Below, in pieces: positions 52,992-61,418 of a stretch of DNA of 64,000 bases. Source of the stretch: Zeimonas sp964538505 (GTDB lineage: Bacteria > Pseudomonadota > Gammaproteobacteria > Burkholderiales > Burkholderiaceae_E); contig CAZIDY010000015.1 of NCBI GenBank assembly GCA_964538505.1, positions 6,208-70,207 of the forward strand, written 5' to 3'. A program made the position numbers and the translations under genes. Under the pieces are notes generated by a model. That model was not told the origin of the DNA. It did not search any database and worked only from the letters and a program-made list of their open reading frames with translations. Position 1 is the first letter of the stretch. Each line of letters begins with the position of its first letter.

Positions 52992-53993
52992 TCAGTTCAT
53001 GCCTTCGAAGAGATCGCGTCCGGCGGCGAGCGCACGCATCTTCGCGTCGGCTACCGAGCGCGGCAGCATCCAGAAGCCGCAGTCGGGGTGTACGTAGCGC
53101 ACGCGGCCCGCGCCGACGATGCCCTCGGCGCGTTCGATCGCGCGTGCCACCGCTTCGGCGCTCTCGACCTCGTTGACCTTGATGTCGACTACGCCGAGGC
53201 CCAGGCCGATGCGCGGATCGAGCTCGCGGAAGGCTTCGAGTTCGGCCGGCGGACGGTGCGCGCATTCGAGCACGACGTGATCGGCGTGCAGTGCATTCAG
53301 GTAGTCGATCAGGCGGTTCCACGCGCCTTTCTGCACCGTCTGGCCGCCGTAGTTGCCGAAGCAAAGGTGCACCGCGGGTTTGCCGGGCACGGCGTCGAGC
53401 ACGCGGTTGATCGCCGATGCGGCCCATTGCCACTCGTCGGCGTGGCCCGGCAGGTTCGCTTCGTCAATCTGCACGACGTCGGCGTCGAGCTGTGCCACCT
53501 GCGCGGCGAGCACGTCGGCCAGTGCGTGCGCGAGGGCGGCCGGATCGCCGTAGTGCCGGTCGATCAGCGTCTTGGCGAGCATGTGCGGGCCGGTGAGCGT
53601 GAACTTGAAGGGCTTGCGTGCGAGTGCCTTCGCGCGTGCGCAGGCCAGCGGCAGGTCGAGGGCGCCGTGCCCGAGCGGGCCGACGACGACGCCCGGCGGG
53701 CGCGTGCGGAACTTCATTCCGCTGTCGGCGCGCCAGGCAATGAGTGCGTCGAAGGAGAAGCGCTGCGAGATGCCGTCGAGCGGGCGGACGAAGTACTCGA
53801 TCATCCCGTTGGTCTCGGGATGGTTCAGGTCGAAGCGGTACAACTCGCCGTCGCAGACGAGGTCGATGCCGGCCTGCTCCTGGATGCCGATCACGACGCG
53901 CGTCGCGTCGACGAGCGCCTGCTCGGACGGCGCCGAGACGAGCCATTGGGGGACGGGATAGGAGCCGACGACGGTGGTCGCGATGCGCGGCAT
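52992..53993 (-). CDS. MetE-C-terminal-like cobalamin-independent methyltransferase family protein
   Basis: A 333-aa single-domain protein resembling the catalytic half of cobalamin-independent methionine synthase. The TTVVGSYPVPQWLV start, the QIDEANLPG segment, and zinc-ligand candidates in HLCFGN, LECAHRP and VHPDCGFW fit the MetE/UROD superfamily. Stand-alone members take part in diverse methyl transfers or C-S cleavages. The operator-like site at 54003-54018 lies 10 bp upstream of its ATG. Confidence 0.82.
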   Translation of the reverse strand: MPRIATTVVGSYPVPQWLVSAPSEQALVDATRVVIGIQEQAGIDLVCDGELYRFDLNHPETNGMIEYFVRPLDGISQRFSFDALIAWRADSGMKFRTRPPGVVVGPLGHGALDLPLACARAKALARKPFKFTLTGPHMLAKTLIDRHYGDPAALAHALADVLAAQVAQLDADVVQIDEANLPGHADEWQWAASAINRVLDAVPGKPAVHLCFGNYGGQTVQKGAWNRLIDYLNALHADHVVLECAHRPPAELEAFRELDPRIGLGLGVVDIKVNEVESAEAVARAIERAEGIVGAGRVRYVHPDCGFWMLPRSVADAKMRALAAGRDLFEGMN

Positions 53994-54002
53994 GTTATGT
54001 GT

Positions 54003-54018
54003 GTTAACTGGTTGGTGA
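54003..54018. promoter_or_regulatory. Operator-like site upstream of the MetE-like gene
   Basis: On the minus strand it reads TCACCAACCAGTTAAC, similar to TTAACCAACAAGTTAA at 54091-54108 in the same divergent intergenic region. It would overlap the ribosome-binding region of the minus-strand gene. Confidence 0.45.
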
Positions 54019-54090
54019 GAAATCGATCCTATCGTGCGCCTCGACGAGCTTCAACTGCACTTGACGCGGCTTCCGCACGCACCCTAGACT

Positions 54091-54108
54091 ATTAACCAAC
54101 AAGTTAAT
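54091..54108. promoter_or_regulatory. Palindromic operator-like site upstream of the plus-strand catabolic genes
   Basis: ATTAAC-CAACAA-GTTAAT is a perfect 6-bp-arm inverted repeat, 18 bp ahead of the short gene at 54126. It fits the TTAACC-N4-GGTTAA-like pattern also seen at 49882. Confidence 0.6.
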
Positions 54109-54125
54109 TGTTTGCAGGAGCCGTG

Positions 54126-54236
54126 ATGCCGACGAGCGCATCCGTCGCCGACCGTTCTCCCGGCGCAGTCGCTTCCGCGCTGACCGACGCCGAGGTCGCG
54201 CTGTATCGACACCTCGGCCACCTGACGGTCGCCTGA
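54126..54236 (+). CDS. Short (36-aa) reading frame, leader peptide or gene remnant
   Basis: A 36-codon frame with a good ribosome-binding site (AGGAG, 5-6 bases before ATG) directly downstream of an operator-like palindrome. Its end, LTDAEVALYRHLGHLTVA, resembles the first helix of phytanoyl-CoA dioxygenase-like proteins (LTxEQxxxYRxxGxLVV), so it may be the stump of a truncated gene; a leader peptide is an alternative. No other domain. It is too short for reliable family assignment. Confidence 0.45.
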   Translation: MPTSASVADRSPGAVASALTDAEVALYRHLGHLTVA

Positions 54237-54275
54237 AGCTGCGCATCACCTGATTTTTCCCGGAGCACCGAACGA

Positions 54276-55424
54276 ATGAGCACGCGAAGACTCGGCATCG
54301 TCATGCACGGCGTGACGGGCCGGATGGGCATGAACCAGCACCTGGTCCGATCGATCGTCGCCATCCGCAACGAGGGCGGCGTGAAGCTCGCCAACGGCGA
54401 TCGTGTGATGCCCGATCCGGTGCTGGTCGGCCGCGGCGCCGAGCGCATGCAGGCGCTGGCGCGCGCGCACGGCGAGCTTCGCTGGGATACCGACCTCGAC
54501 CGCGCGCTGGCGAATCCCGAGGACACGGTGTTCTTCGACGCGGCGACGACGCAGATGCGGCCGTCGCTGGTGAAGAAGGCGATCGCCGCCGGCAAGCACG
54601 TCTACTGCGAGAAGCCGTCGGCGACGAACCTCGCGGAAGCGCTCGAGATCCACGAGACGGCGCGTGCGGCGGGCGTGAAGCACGGCGTCGTGCAGGACAA
54701 GCTGTGGCTGCCGGGCCTGCAGAAGCTGCAACTGCTGATCGACGCCGGTTTCTTCGGGCGCATCCTGTCGGTGCGCGGCGAGTTCGGCTACTGGGTCTTC
54801 GAAGGGGACCTGCAGCCGGCGCAGCGTCCGTCGTGGAACTATCGCAAGGAGGACGGCGGCGGCATCATCCTCGACATGCTGTGCCACTGGCGCTACGTGA
54901 TCGACAACCTGTTCGGCGAAGTGAAGAGCGTCTCGTGCCTGGGCGCCACGCACATCCCCGAGCGCCGCGACGAGAACGGGCAGGCATACGCGGCCACGGC
55001 CGACGATGCCGCATATGCCACCTTCGTCACCGAGCGCGGCATCGTCGCGCACTTCAACAGCTCGTGGTGCGTGCGCGTGCGACGCGACGACCTGCTCACG
55101 CTCCAGGTCGACGGCACGCACGGCTCGGCGGTCGCTGGCCTGCGCGAGTGCCGCACGCAGTCGCGTGTGAACACGCCGAAGCCGGTCTGGAACCCCGATC
55201 TCCCGCAGCCGATCGATTTCATCGGCGGCTGGCAGGAGGTGCCCGATACCGTCGTCTACGAAAACGCGTTCAAGGCGCAATGGGAGCGCTTCATCCGCCA
55301 CGTCGTCGACGACGAGCCTTTTCCGTGGAACCTGCGCGAAGGCGCCAAGGGCGTGCAACTGGTCGAGGCAGGGCTGCAGTCGTGGCGTGAGCGGCGCTGG
55401 GTCGATCTCGAAGCGCTGCCCTAA
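54276..55424 (+). CDS. Gfo/Idh/MocA-family oxidoreductase
   Basis: A 382-aa NAD(P)-dependent dehydrogenase. The Rossmann start is RLGIVMHGVTGRMGMNQHLVRSIV (about residues 4-27), an unusual variant of the glycine-rich motif, followed by the EKPSATNL segment (about 112-119) that carries the catalytic lysine. The GGIILDMLCHWRYVIDNLFGE segment supplies the conserved histidine. It probably oxidises a sugar or polyol. A 10-bp hairpin separates it from the DUF993 gene. Confidence 0.85.
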   Translation: MSTRRLGIVMHGVTGRMGMNQHLVRSIVAIRNEGGVKLANGDRVMPDPVLVGRGAERMQALARAHGELRWDTDLDRALANPEDTVFFDAATTQMRPSLVKKAIAAGKHVYCEKPSATNLAEALEIHETARAAGVKHGVVQDKLWLPGLQKLQLLIDAGFFGRILSVRGEFGYWVFEGDLQPAQRPSWNYRKEDGGGIILDMLCHWRYVIDNLFGEVKSVSCLGATHIPERRDENGQAYAATADDAAYATFVTERGIVAHFNSSWCVRVRRDDLLTLQVDGTHGSAVAGLRECRTQSRVNTPKPVWNPDLPQPIDFIGGWQEVPDTVVYENAFKAQWERFIRHVVDDEPFPWNLREGAKGVQLVEAGLQSWRERRWVDLEALP

Positions 55425-55459
55425 GGAAACCGGGAAATCGTGGTCTGACCCCGGTTTCC
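55425..55459. repeat. 10-bp inverted repeat between catabolic genes
   Basis: GGAAACCGGG and CCCGGTTTCC pair perfectly around a 15-base loop containing GTGGTCTGAC. It starts immediately after the dehydrogenase stop codon. The TGGTCTGACCCCGGTTT-like sequence is of a kind often seen dispersed in betaproteobacterial genomes. It could be an mRNA-stabilising hairpin or a REP-like element. Confidence 0.6.
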
Positions 55460-55479
55460 CACCCGTGAGGAATGAACCA

Positions 55480-56658
55480 ATGCCCTCGCTGATGCTTCCC
55501 GAGGCCGGCGGCGCGCTGCGCCGCTTCACGCTCTCGAGGCCCAGGGATTTTGCGAAGCAGCCGCGTGTCGCCTTCGATCGCGTTGCGTACTCCGCTGCGC
55601 ACGTCGTCGCCGATCCGCTTGCCGAAGCCGATCCGTGGATCGATTGCGCGATCGACTGGGATGCGACGATCGCGTATCGCCGACGGCTGTGGTCGCTCGG
55701 TCTCGGCGTGGCCGAAGCGATGGACACGGCACAGCGCGGCATGGGGCTCGACTGGCGAACATCGCTCGAGCTGATCCGGCGCACGCTCGATGCGGCTCGC
55801 GGAGAGAAGGGCGCCGTCGTCGCCTCGGGCTGCGGAACCGATCATCTGCCCGCCGGTGCGGCGTCGTCGATCGACGATGTGATCGCCGCGTACGAGATGC
55901 AGATGGAAGCGATCGAATCGCTCGGCGGACGGCTCATCCTGATGGCGAGCCGGGCGCTGGCCGCCTGCGCGAAGTCGCCCGACGACTATGCGCGCGTCTA
56001 CGACCGGCTGCTGTCGCAGGCGCGCGAGCCGGTCATCGTGCACTGGCTCGGCGAGATGTTCGATCCTGCGCTGGCCGGCTACTGGGGCTGCAGCAACACC
56101 GACGAAGCGATGCACGTGGCGATCGAGGTGCTCAACCGCAACGCCAGGCACGTCGACGGCGTGAAGATCTCGCTGCTCGATCGCAGCAAGGAGATCGCGA
56201 TGCGGCGCGGGCTCGCACCGGGCATCCGCATGTACACCGGCGACGACTTCCACTTCGCCGAGCTGATCGAGGGCGACGAGCACGGCCATTCCGACGCGCT
56301 GCTCGGCATCTTCGATGCGATCGCACCGGCGGCATCGGCGGCGCTGTCCGCGCTCGCGCAGGGCGATGCGGCGCGTTTCCACGAGATTCTCGGTCCGACG
56401 GTGCCGTTGTCGCGACACATCTTCGGTGCGCCGACGCGCTTCTACAAGACGGGAATCGTCTTCATGGCGTGGCTGAACGGCCATCAGGATCATTTCGTCA
56501 TGGTCGGCGGACAGCAGTCGGCGCGCAGTGCGCTGCATCTGTCGCAGCTGTTCCGACTCGCCGATGCGGCGGGCCTGCTGGAGGACCCGGCGCTTGCCGC
56601 TTCACGGATGTCGAACTGGCTCCTCACGCAGGGCGTCGACGCGGAGCTTGCACGATGA
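55480..56658 (+). CDS. DUF993-family protein (dihydrodipicolinate synthase-like)
   Basis: A 392-aa cytoplasmic protein of DUF993, a TIM-barrel group distantly related to DapA. Family segments include PWIDCAIDWDATIAYRRRLWSLGLGVAEAMDTAQRGMGLDW near residues 46-86, and GVKISLLDRSKE (about 226-237), which holds a lysine where the Schiff-base residue of DapA-type enzymes is expected. It is usually found with Gfo/Idh dehydrogenases and sugar isomerases, as here. The reaction is unproved. Its stop overlaps the next start by ATGA. Confidence 0.8.
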   Translation: MPSLMLPEAGGALRRFTLSRPRDFAKQPRVAFDRVAYSAAHVVADPLAEADPWIDCAIDWDATIAYRRRLWSLGLGVAEAMDTAQRGMGLDWRTSLELIRRTLDAARGEKGAVVASGCGTDHLPAGAASSIDDVIAAYEMQMEAIESLGGRLILMASRALAACAKSPDDYARVYDRLLSQAREPVIVHWLGEMFDPALAGYWGCSNTDEAMHVAIEVLNRNARHVDGVKISLLDRSKEIAMRRGLAPGIRMYTGDDFHFAELIEGDEHGHSDALLGIFDAIAPAASAALSALAQGDAARFHEILGPTVPLSRHIFGAPTRFYKTGIVFMAWLNGHQDHFVMVGGQQSARSALHLSQLFRLADAAGLLEDPALAASRMSNWLLTQGVDAELAR

Positions 56659-57548
56659 TCGCAGCGAACGAGGCGCTTGAGGGGAGGACTGCGGCGAACG
56701 CCCCCGACCCCGGGAGGTTGTCGCTGAACACCGCCACCGTGCGCGAGCAATGGAACCTTGCGCAGATGATCGACGGCTGCGCACGGCACGGCATCCGTGG
56801 CATTTCGCCGTGGCGCGACAAGCTGGCGGAACTGGGCGTCGCCGAAGCGGCGCGTCGCATCCGCGCGAACGGCCTGCACGTGAGCGGGCTGTGCAGAGGC
56901 GGCATGTTCCCCGCAGCGGACGAGGCCGGCCGGCGCGCGGCGATCGACGACAACCTGCGTGCGATCGACGACGCGGCAACGATCGGCGCGCGCTGTCTGG
57001 TGCTGGTCGTCGGCGGTGTCGTTCCCGGCACGCGAGACCTAGAAGGCGCCCGCGCAATGGTGCGCGACGGGCTCGCCGCGATCCTGCCGCACGCACGCGC
57101 GAGCGGGGTGCCGCTGGCGATCGAGCCGCTGCATCCGATGTACTGCGCCGACCGTGCCTGCGTGAACACCATCGACCAGGCGCTCGATCTGTGCGACGAA
57201 CTCGACGCACCGGCGAACGGCAAGGATCCATCGGGCATGATCGGCGTCGCCGTCGATGCGTATCACGTCTGGTGGGACCCACGACTGCCGCAGGCGCTCG
57301 CGCGCGCCGGCAGCGCTCGCCTGCTCGCCTATCACATCTGCGACTGGCTGGTGCCGACGCGCGACCTGCTGCTCGACCGCGGGATGATGGGCGACGGCGT
57401 GATCGATCTTCCGAGGCTGCGCGCGCAGGTCGAGGGCAACGGATACCGCGGTGCGCACGAGGTCGAGATCCTGTCGACGAGCTGGTGGCAGCGCGACCCC
57501 GACGAAGTGCTGCGCACCGTGCGCGAGCGTCATCTGCGCTACAGCTGA
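56655..57548 (+). CDS. Sugar-phosphate isomerase/epimerase-like TIM-barrel protein
   Basis: A 297-aa AP-endonuclease-2-fold (IolE/xylose isomerase-like) protein. Metal-binding residues typical of the family are seen in LAIEPLHP (about residues 155-162, glutamate), VAVDAYHVWWDP (about 198-209, Asp and His), LLAYHICDW (His) and HEVEILS (terminal glutamate). It should isomerise or epimerise a keto-sugar or inositol derivative. It is coupled to the DUF993 gene by ATGA and completes the plus-strand operon. Confidence 0.85.
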   Translation: MIAANEALEGRTAANAPDPGRLSLNTATVREQWNLAQMIDGCARHGIRGISPWRDKLAELGVAEAARRIRANGLHVSGLCRGGMFPAADEAGRRAAIDDNLRAIDDAATIGARCLVLVVGGVVPGTRDLEGARAMVRDGLAAILPHARASGVPLAIEPLHPMYCADRACVNTIDQALDLCDELDAPANGKDPSGMIGVAVDAYHVWWDPRLPQALARAGSARLLAYHICDWLVPTRDLLLDRGMMGDGVIDLPRLRAQVEGNGYRGAHEVEILSTSWWQRDPDEVLRTVRERHLRYS

Positions 57549-57560
57549 GCCTTCGCCGGC

Positions 57561-58586
57561 TCAGCGCGCGGCGTCGTTCTCCATCGCCACCTCGTACCGA
57601 CCTTCGCGCGCGGCTGCGTTCATCCGTGCGCGATGCACCAGCGCACGCTGTGCCGCCTGCGCGTTGCCCGCGTCGCCGCGCCACGCGGTGAGCGCAGGCT
57701 CCTGCAGTGCGCGCGCATACGAGAAGCTGAGCACCCACGGATGCGGGCCAAGCCGGTTCATCGCATCGAGATTCGCGGTGGCTTCCTCGGGCGTCTGTCC
57801 GCCCGACAGGAAGAAGATGCCGGGCACCGCGGCCGGCACCGTGCGGCGCAGTACGTCGACGGTGTTGCGCGCCACCACCTCGGGCGCCGCCTTCGCCGCT
57901 CCCTTGCCGGGCAGCACCATGCTCGGCTTGAGCAGCATGCATTCGAGCAGCACGCGCTGCGCATGCAGCGCGTGGAAGACCGCGTGCAGCACCTGCTCGC
58001 TCACTTCGCGGCAACGTTCGATCGTGTGGTCGCCGTCGATCAGCACCTCGGGCTCGACGATCGGCACGAATCCCTCGTTCTGGCAGATCGCTGCGTAGCG
58101 GGCGAGGGCGTGCGCGTTGACCTTGATCGCGAGCCGGCTCGGCAACGTCGGAGAGACGTTGTAGACGGCGCGCCACTTGGTGAAGCGCGCGCCCTGGTCG
58201 CGGTAGCGCCGCAGACGCTTCGCGAGCCCGTCGAGGCCTTCGGTGATCTCGTCGCCGGGGGCGTTGGCAAGCGGCACCTTGCCTGCGTCGACCTTGATGC
58301 CGGGGACGATGCCGCGGCGCTCGAGCAATTGCGGGAACGGCGTTCCGTCGTCGGACTGCTGTGCGAGCGTCTCCTCGTAGAGGATGACGCCGCTCACCGA
58401 TTCCTCGAGCCCGGGTGCGGCCAGCAGCACGTTTCGCCACGCGCGGCGGGTCGATTCGGTGGATTCGAGGCCGATCGACGAGAAGCGCTTCGCGATCGTC
58501 GGATTGCTCTCGTCGGCCGCGAGCAGTCCTTTCGGTGCCTGGACCATCGCAGCGACCGTTCGCTGCAGCTCGGCGATCGATTCCAT
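57561..58586 (-). CDS. Class I fructose-bisphosphate aldolase
   Basis: A 341-aa enzyme of the animal/plant-like Schiff-base aldolase class. LLAADESNPTIAKRF (about residues 21-35) is the family N-terminal signature, KWRAVYNV carries the conserved lysine of the active site (K137), and the Schiff-base lysine is K220 in CMLLKPSMVLPG. It cleaves fructose 1,6-bisphosphate or related ketose phosphates, and could finish degradation of a sugar processed by the neighbouring enzymes. It is convergent with the isomerase gene. Confidence 0.92.
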   Translation of the reverse strand: MESIAELQRTVAAMVQAPKGLLAADESNPTIAKRFSSIGLESTESTRRAWRNVLLAAPGLEESVSGVILYEETLAQQSDDGTPFPQLLERRGIVPGIKVDAGKVPLANAPGDEITEGLDGLAKRLRRYRDQGARFTKWRAVYNVSPTLPSRLAIKVNAHALARYAAICQNEGFVPIVEPEVLIDGDHTIERCREVSEQVLHAVFHALHAQRVLLECMLLKPSMVLPGKGAAKAAPEVVARNTVDVLRRTVPAAVPGIFFLSGGQTPEEATANLDAMNRLGPHPWVLSFSYARALQEPALTAWRGDAGNAQAAQRALVHRARMNAAAREGRYEVAMENDAAR

Positions 58587-58662
58587 GAGCGGGCCCTCCG
58601 ATGCGTCGACCGTCGTACGTCTCGTTCCCTGCTTGACAGCCTACGGCACGCGTCTCTAGCAT

Positions 58663-58680
58663 CAAGTAACAAATTACTTG
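58663..58680. promoter_or_regulatory. Perfect inverted repeat between the aldolase and a membrane-protein gene
   Basis: CAAGTAA-CAAA-TTACTTG has perfect 7-bp arms. It lies in the 110-bp gap between the divergent genes, 16 bp ahead of ATG 58697. Its size and setting resemble the other operator-like sites, but the half-site sequence differs. Confidence 0.5.
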
Positions 58681-58696
58681 CTTGCGTGGTTTCCCG

Positions 58697-59104
58697 ATGG
58701 CTGACGCTGCTTCCGTGCGTGTGCAACGCGATCCGTGGTTGATGGTCGCCGGTGCGTTGGCGATCGTCTTCGGCCTGGCGACGATCCGGGCCGGTGCGCG
58801 GGTGCTCTTCGGCGTTCCGGAGGCCGTGAGCGAGGCCGGCGACTACGTCGCTTTCGTGCTCTGGTTCAATTTCATCGCCGGTCTCTTCTATGTGCTCGCC
58901 GGAATCGGTCTCTGGCTGCGCAGCCGCTGGGCGATCGCGCTCGCCACCGCGATCGCGGTGGCTACGCTGCTCGTCTTCGCCGCCTTCGGCCTGCATGCCG
59001 CCACGGGCGGTGCCTGGGAGTCGCGCACGCTCGCGGCGATGACGCTACGCAGCGCCGTGTGGATCGTGCTCGCGTTCCTGGCTGCGCGCCGCATCGCGCG
59101 TTGA
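58697..59104 (+). CDS. Four-helix membrane protein of unknown function
   Basis: A 135-aa protein with four predicted membrane helices (about residues 14-37, 49-73, 78-97 and 108-131) and short loops. No metal-binding or catalytic motif is evident and I do not recognise the family. It follows an operator-like palindrome and is divergent from the aldolase gene, so it may be co-regulated with that region. Confidence 0.7.
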   Translation: MADAASVRVQRDPWLMVAGALAIVFGLATIRAGARVLFGVPEAVSEAGDYVAFVLWFNFIAGLFYVLAGIGLWLRSRWAIALATAIAVATLLVFAAFGLHAATGGAWESRTLAAMTLRSAVWIVLAFLAARRIAR

Positions 59105-59129
59105 TTCGCTCAGGGCCTGTGAACAGGCC

Positions 59130-59936
59130 CTAGTCGACGGTTCCGACGATCACGCTCGACGCCTTGAAGAGCGCGGTTGCCTTCTTGCCCACCGCCAGGC
59201 CGAGCGAAGTCGCGCTTTCCTTCGTGATGATCGAGGCGATCGTGCCGCCGCCGGGCAGGTCGATCACCACCTCGGTGTTCACCGCGCCCGGCTCGAGGCG
59301 CGAGACCGTGCCCTCGAGGCGATTGCGCGTGGAAAGCTTCGTGCCCTTCAGGTCGATGGCGAGCAGCACCGACGACGCCTTGACGAGCGCGAAGGCGTCG
59401 ACGCCGGCTGCGAGTCCGAGGTTCTGCGTGCTGTCGTGCGTGACGACCGCGACGATGCGATGACCGCCGGAGATCTCGATCTCGACCTCGTCGTTCACCG
59501 CACCGCGATGCAGGGCCGTCACTTTTCCGGTGAACTGGTTGCGTGCGCTGGTCTTCATCAGATTGAGCCTCCTGAGCAGTTGAACGTCGTCGGGCATTCC
59601 CTGCGTGTACTTCGACAGCAGCTCGAGAAAGCGCTGGTGCTCGGCCTCGATCGCGCGGAAGTTCGCGATCAGCCGCTCGCCGCGCTCGGTGAGCCGGGTG
59701 GAGCCGCCCCCCTTGCCGCCGGTGACGCGCAGCACGAGCGGCGCGCCGGCGAGGTTGTTCATCCGGTCGACGGCGTCCCACGCGGCCTTGTAGCTTAGAC
59801 CGATGTGGCGCGCGGCGGCGGTAATCGAGCCTTCAGAGCGGATTGCCTCGAGCAGCGAGATGCGCCCCGGGCCGCCGAAGTTTTCGTCTTCGTAGGCGAG
59901 CCAGAGGAGCCCGCGCACGTTCATCGACGCTTTCAT
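59130..59936 (-). CDS. modE: Molybdate-responsive regulator ModE
   Basis: A 268-aa two-part protein. The N-terminal winged helix (ISLLEAIRSEGSITAAARHIGLSYKAAWDAVDRMNN, about residues 26-61) is the ModE DNA-binding domain, with the following TRLTERG segment. Two mop (molybdate-binding) domains follow at about 132-195 and 203-268 (ARNQFTGKVTALHRGAVNDEV and RNRLEGTVSRLEPGAVNTEV). It represses the transport operon when molybdate is bound. It overlaps modC by ATGA and so is the last gene of that operon. Confidence 0.93.
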   Translation of the reverse strand: MKASMNVRGLLWLAYEDENFGGPGRISLLEAIRSEGSITAAARHIGLSYKAAWDAVDRMNNLAGAPLVLRVTGGKGGGSTRLTERGERLIANFRAIEAEHQRFLELLSKYTQGMPDDVQLLRRLNLMKTSARNQFTGKVTALHRGAVNDEVEIEISGGHRIVAVVTHDSTQNLGLAAGVDAFALVKASSVLLAIDLKGTKLSTRNRLEGTVSRLEPGAVNTEVVIDLPGGGTIASIITKESATSLGLAVGKKATALFKASSVIVGTVD

Positions 59937-60718
59937 GCGGCCTGCGTCTGCGCCGTTGCGGCAGGAACGCGGATCTCGTGATGCTGCACGCGTCCGGACT
60001 CGATCTCGACGACTTCGTCGCCGAAGAGCTCGACATCGGCCGGGTCGTGCGTGACGAGCACCATCGGCAGCCCGAGACGACGCTGCAGCGCGTCGAGCTC
60101 GTCGCGCAGGCGTGCGCGCAGCGCGGGGTCGAGCGCGGCGAAGGGTTCGTCGAGCAGCAACGCACACGGCGATCGGGTGAGCGCGCGAGCGAGCGCGGTG
60201 CGCTGGCGCTGCCCGCCGGACAACTGGTCGGGATAGTGATCGCCAAGCGTGTCGATATCGAGCGCCGCGAGCCATTGTTCGACACGCGGATCGCGCGTGG
60301 ACGAGCGCGGATTGAATACCGAGCGGGTGATTCCGAACGCGACGTTCTGCCGCACGGTGAGATGCGGAAACAATGCGTAATCCTGGAACAGGTAGCCGAT
60401 GTCGCGCTGACGCGCGGGCACGTCAACTCTGGAAGTCGAATCGAAGAGGCAGCGGCCGAGAAGCATGATGCGACCGCGCTGCGGACGCAGCAAGCCTGCG
60501 ATGGCCTGCAGCGTCAGGCTCTTGCCCGCGCCCGACGGACCGCAGACGACGACGCGTCGCGCAGTGGTGGCAAAACGCACGCTCAGCTCGAAGCTGCCGC
60601 TGCGTGCGCGCAGCGTCGACGCGATGTCGACCGACATCGTGACCCCGGCCGATTCGTCGACTGTCCGCGACGCGGCATCGTCGACCGGCGACGCCAGGGT
60701 GGGTGCGGCAGCGCTCAT
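59933..60718 (-). CDS. modC: Molybdate ABC transporter ATP-binding protein ModC
   Basis: A 261-aa ATPase with Walker A CGPSGAGKSLTLQAIAGL (about residues 59-76), the signature LSGGQRQRTALARAL and Walker B LLLDEPFAALDPAL. It is shorter than E. coli ModC (352 aa) and lacks the C-terminal TOBE/mop regulatory domain, as in several proteobacteria where sensing is left to ModE. The N-terminal 30 residues are non-conserved; a start at GTG or ATG downstream (MSVDIAS at residue 28) is possible. Confidence 0.9.
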   Translation of the reverse strand: MSAAAPTLASPVDDAASRTVDESAGVTMSVDIASTLRARSGSFELSVRFATTARRVVVCGPSGAGKSLTLQAIAGLLRPQRGRIMLLGRCLFDSTSRVDVPARQRDIGYLFQDYALFPHLTVRQNVAFGITRSVFNPRSSTRDPRVEQWLAALDIDTLGDHYPDQLSGGQRQRTALARALTRSPCALLLDEPFAALDPALRARLRDELDALQRRLGLPMVLVTHDPADVELFGDEVVEIESGRVQHHEIRVPAATAQTQAA

Positions 60719-60743
60719 CGTCTCCTCGAATGTCTCCGAGTCT

Positions 60744-61412
60744 TCAGCCCGACGTCCGTGCGGGCGTCAATCGTCCGACCGCCAGCAGCACCGCGACGCA
60801 GGTGATCGAGACGATCATCACGAGCAGGTTGGCGGTGGCGTCGTCTCCTGCCTGCACCGCCTCGTAGACCGCGATCGACAGCGTCTGCGTGCGTCCCGGA
60901 ATGCTGCCCGCGACCATCAGCGTCGCGCCGAACTCGCCGAGCGCGCGCGCGAAGGCGAGCAGCAGGCCGGCGATGATCCCGCGGCTGGCCAGCGGCAGCG
61001 TGACGCGGAAGAACACCGCGAGCGGCGACAGGCCGAGCACGCGCGCGGCCTTCTCGAGCTGCGGATCGATCGTCTCGAAAGCGGCGCGTGCGGACTTCAT
61101 CACCAGCGGGAACGCAACGACGGTGGCGGCGATCACCGCGCCGGTGAAGGTGAAGATCAGCGTGATCCCGAATTGCTCTTGCAGGAACGCACCGATCGGC
61201 CCGTTGCGTCCGATCAGCACGAGCAGGTAGTAGCCGAGCACTGTCGGTGGCAGCACCATCGGCAGCGTCAGGATCGAGTCGAGCAGGTCGCGCCCGGGGA
61301 AACGCAATCGGGCGAGGGCGAAGGCAACGCCGATGCCGAGCACCGCATTGAGGAGCGTCGCCCAGCCGGCGACCTTCAGCGACAGCGACAGCGCGATCCA
61401 TGCCGGTTCCAC
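60744..61412 (-). CDS. modB: Molybdate ABC transporter permease ModB
   Basis: A 222-aa inner-membrane permease with five predicted helices, the usual size for ModB. WIALSLSLKVAGWATLLNAVLGIGVAFAL opens the protein; the EAA-type cytoplasmic loop is seen at QLEKAARVLGLSPLAVFFRVTLPLASRGIIAG, and ARALGEFGATLMVAGSIPGRTQTL is the family signature. It lies 6 bp after modA. Confidence 0.94.
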   Translation of the reverse strand: MEPAWIALSLSLKVAGWATLLNAVLGIGVAFALARLRFPGRDLLDSILTLPMVLPPTVLGYYLLVLIGRNGPIGAFLQEQFGITLIFTFTGAVIAATVVAFPLVMKSARAAFETIDPQLEKAARVLGLSPLAVFFRVTLPLASRGIIAGLLLAFARALGEFGATLMVAGSIPGRTQTLSIAVYEAVQAGDDATANLLVMIVSITCVAVLLAVGRLTPARTSG

Positions 61413-61418
61413 CGAAGT

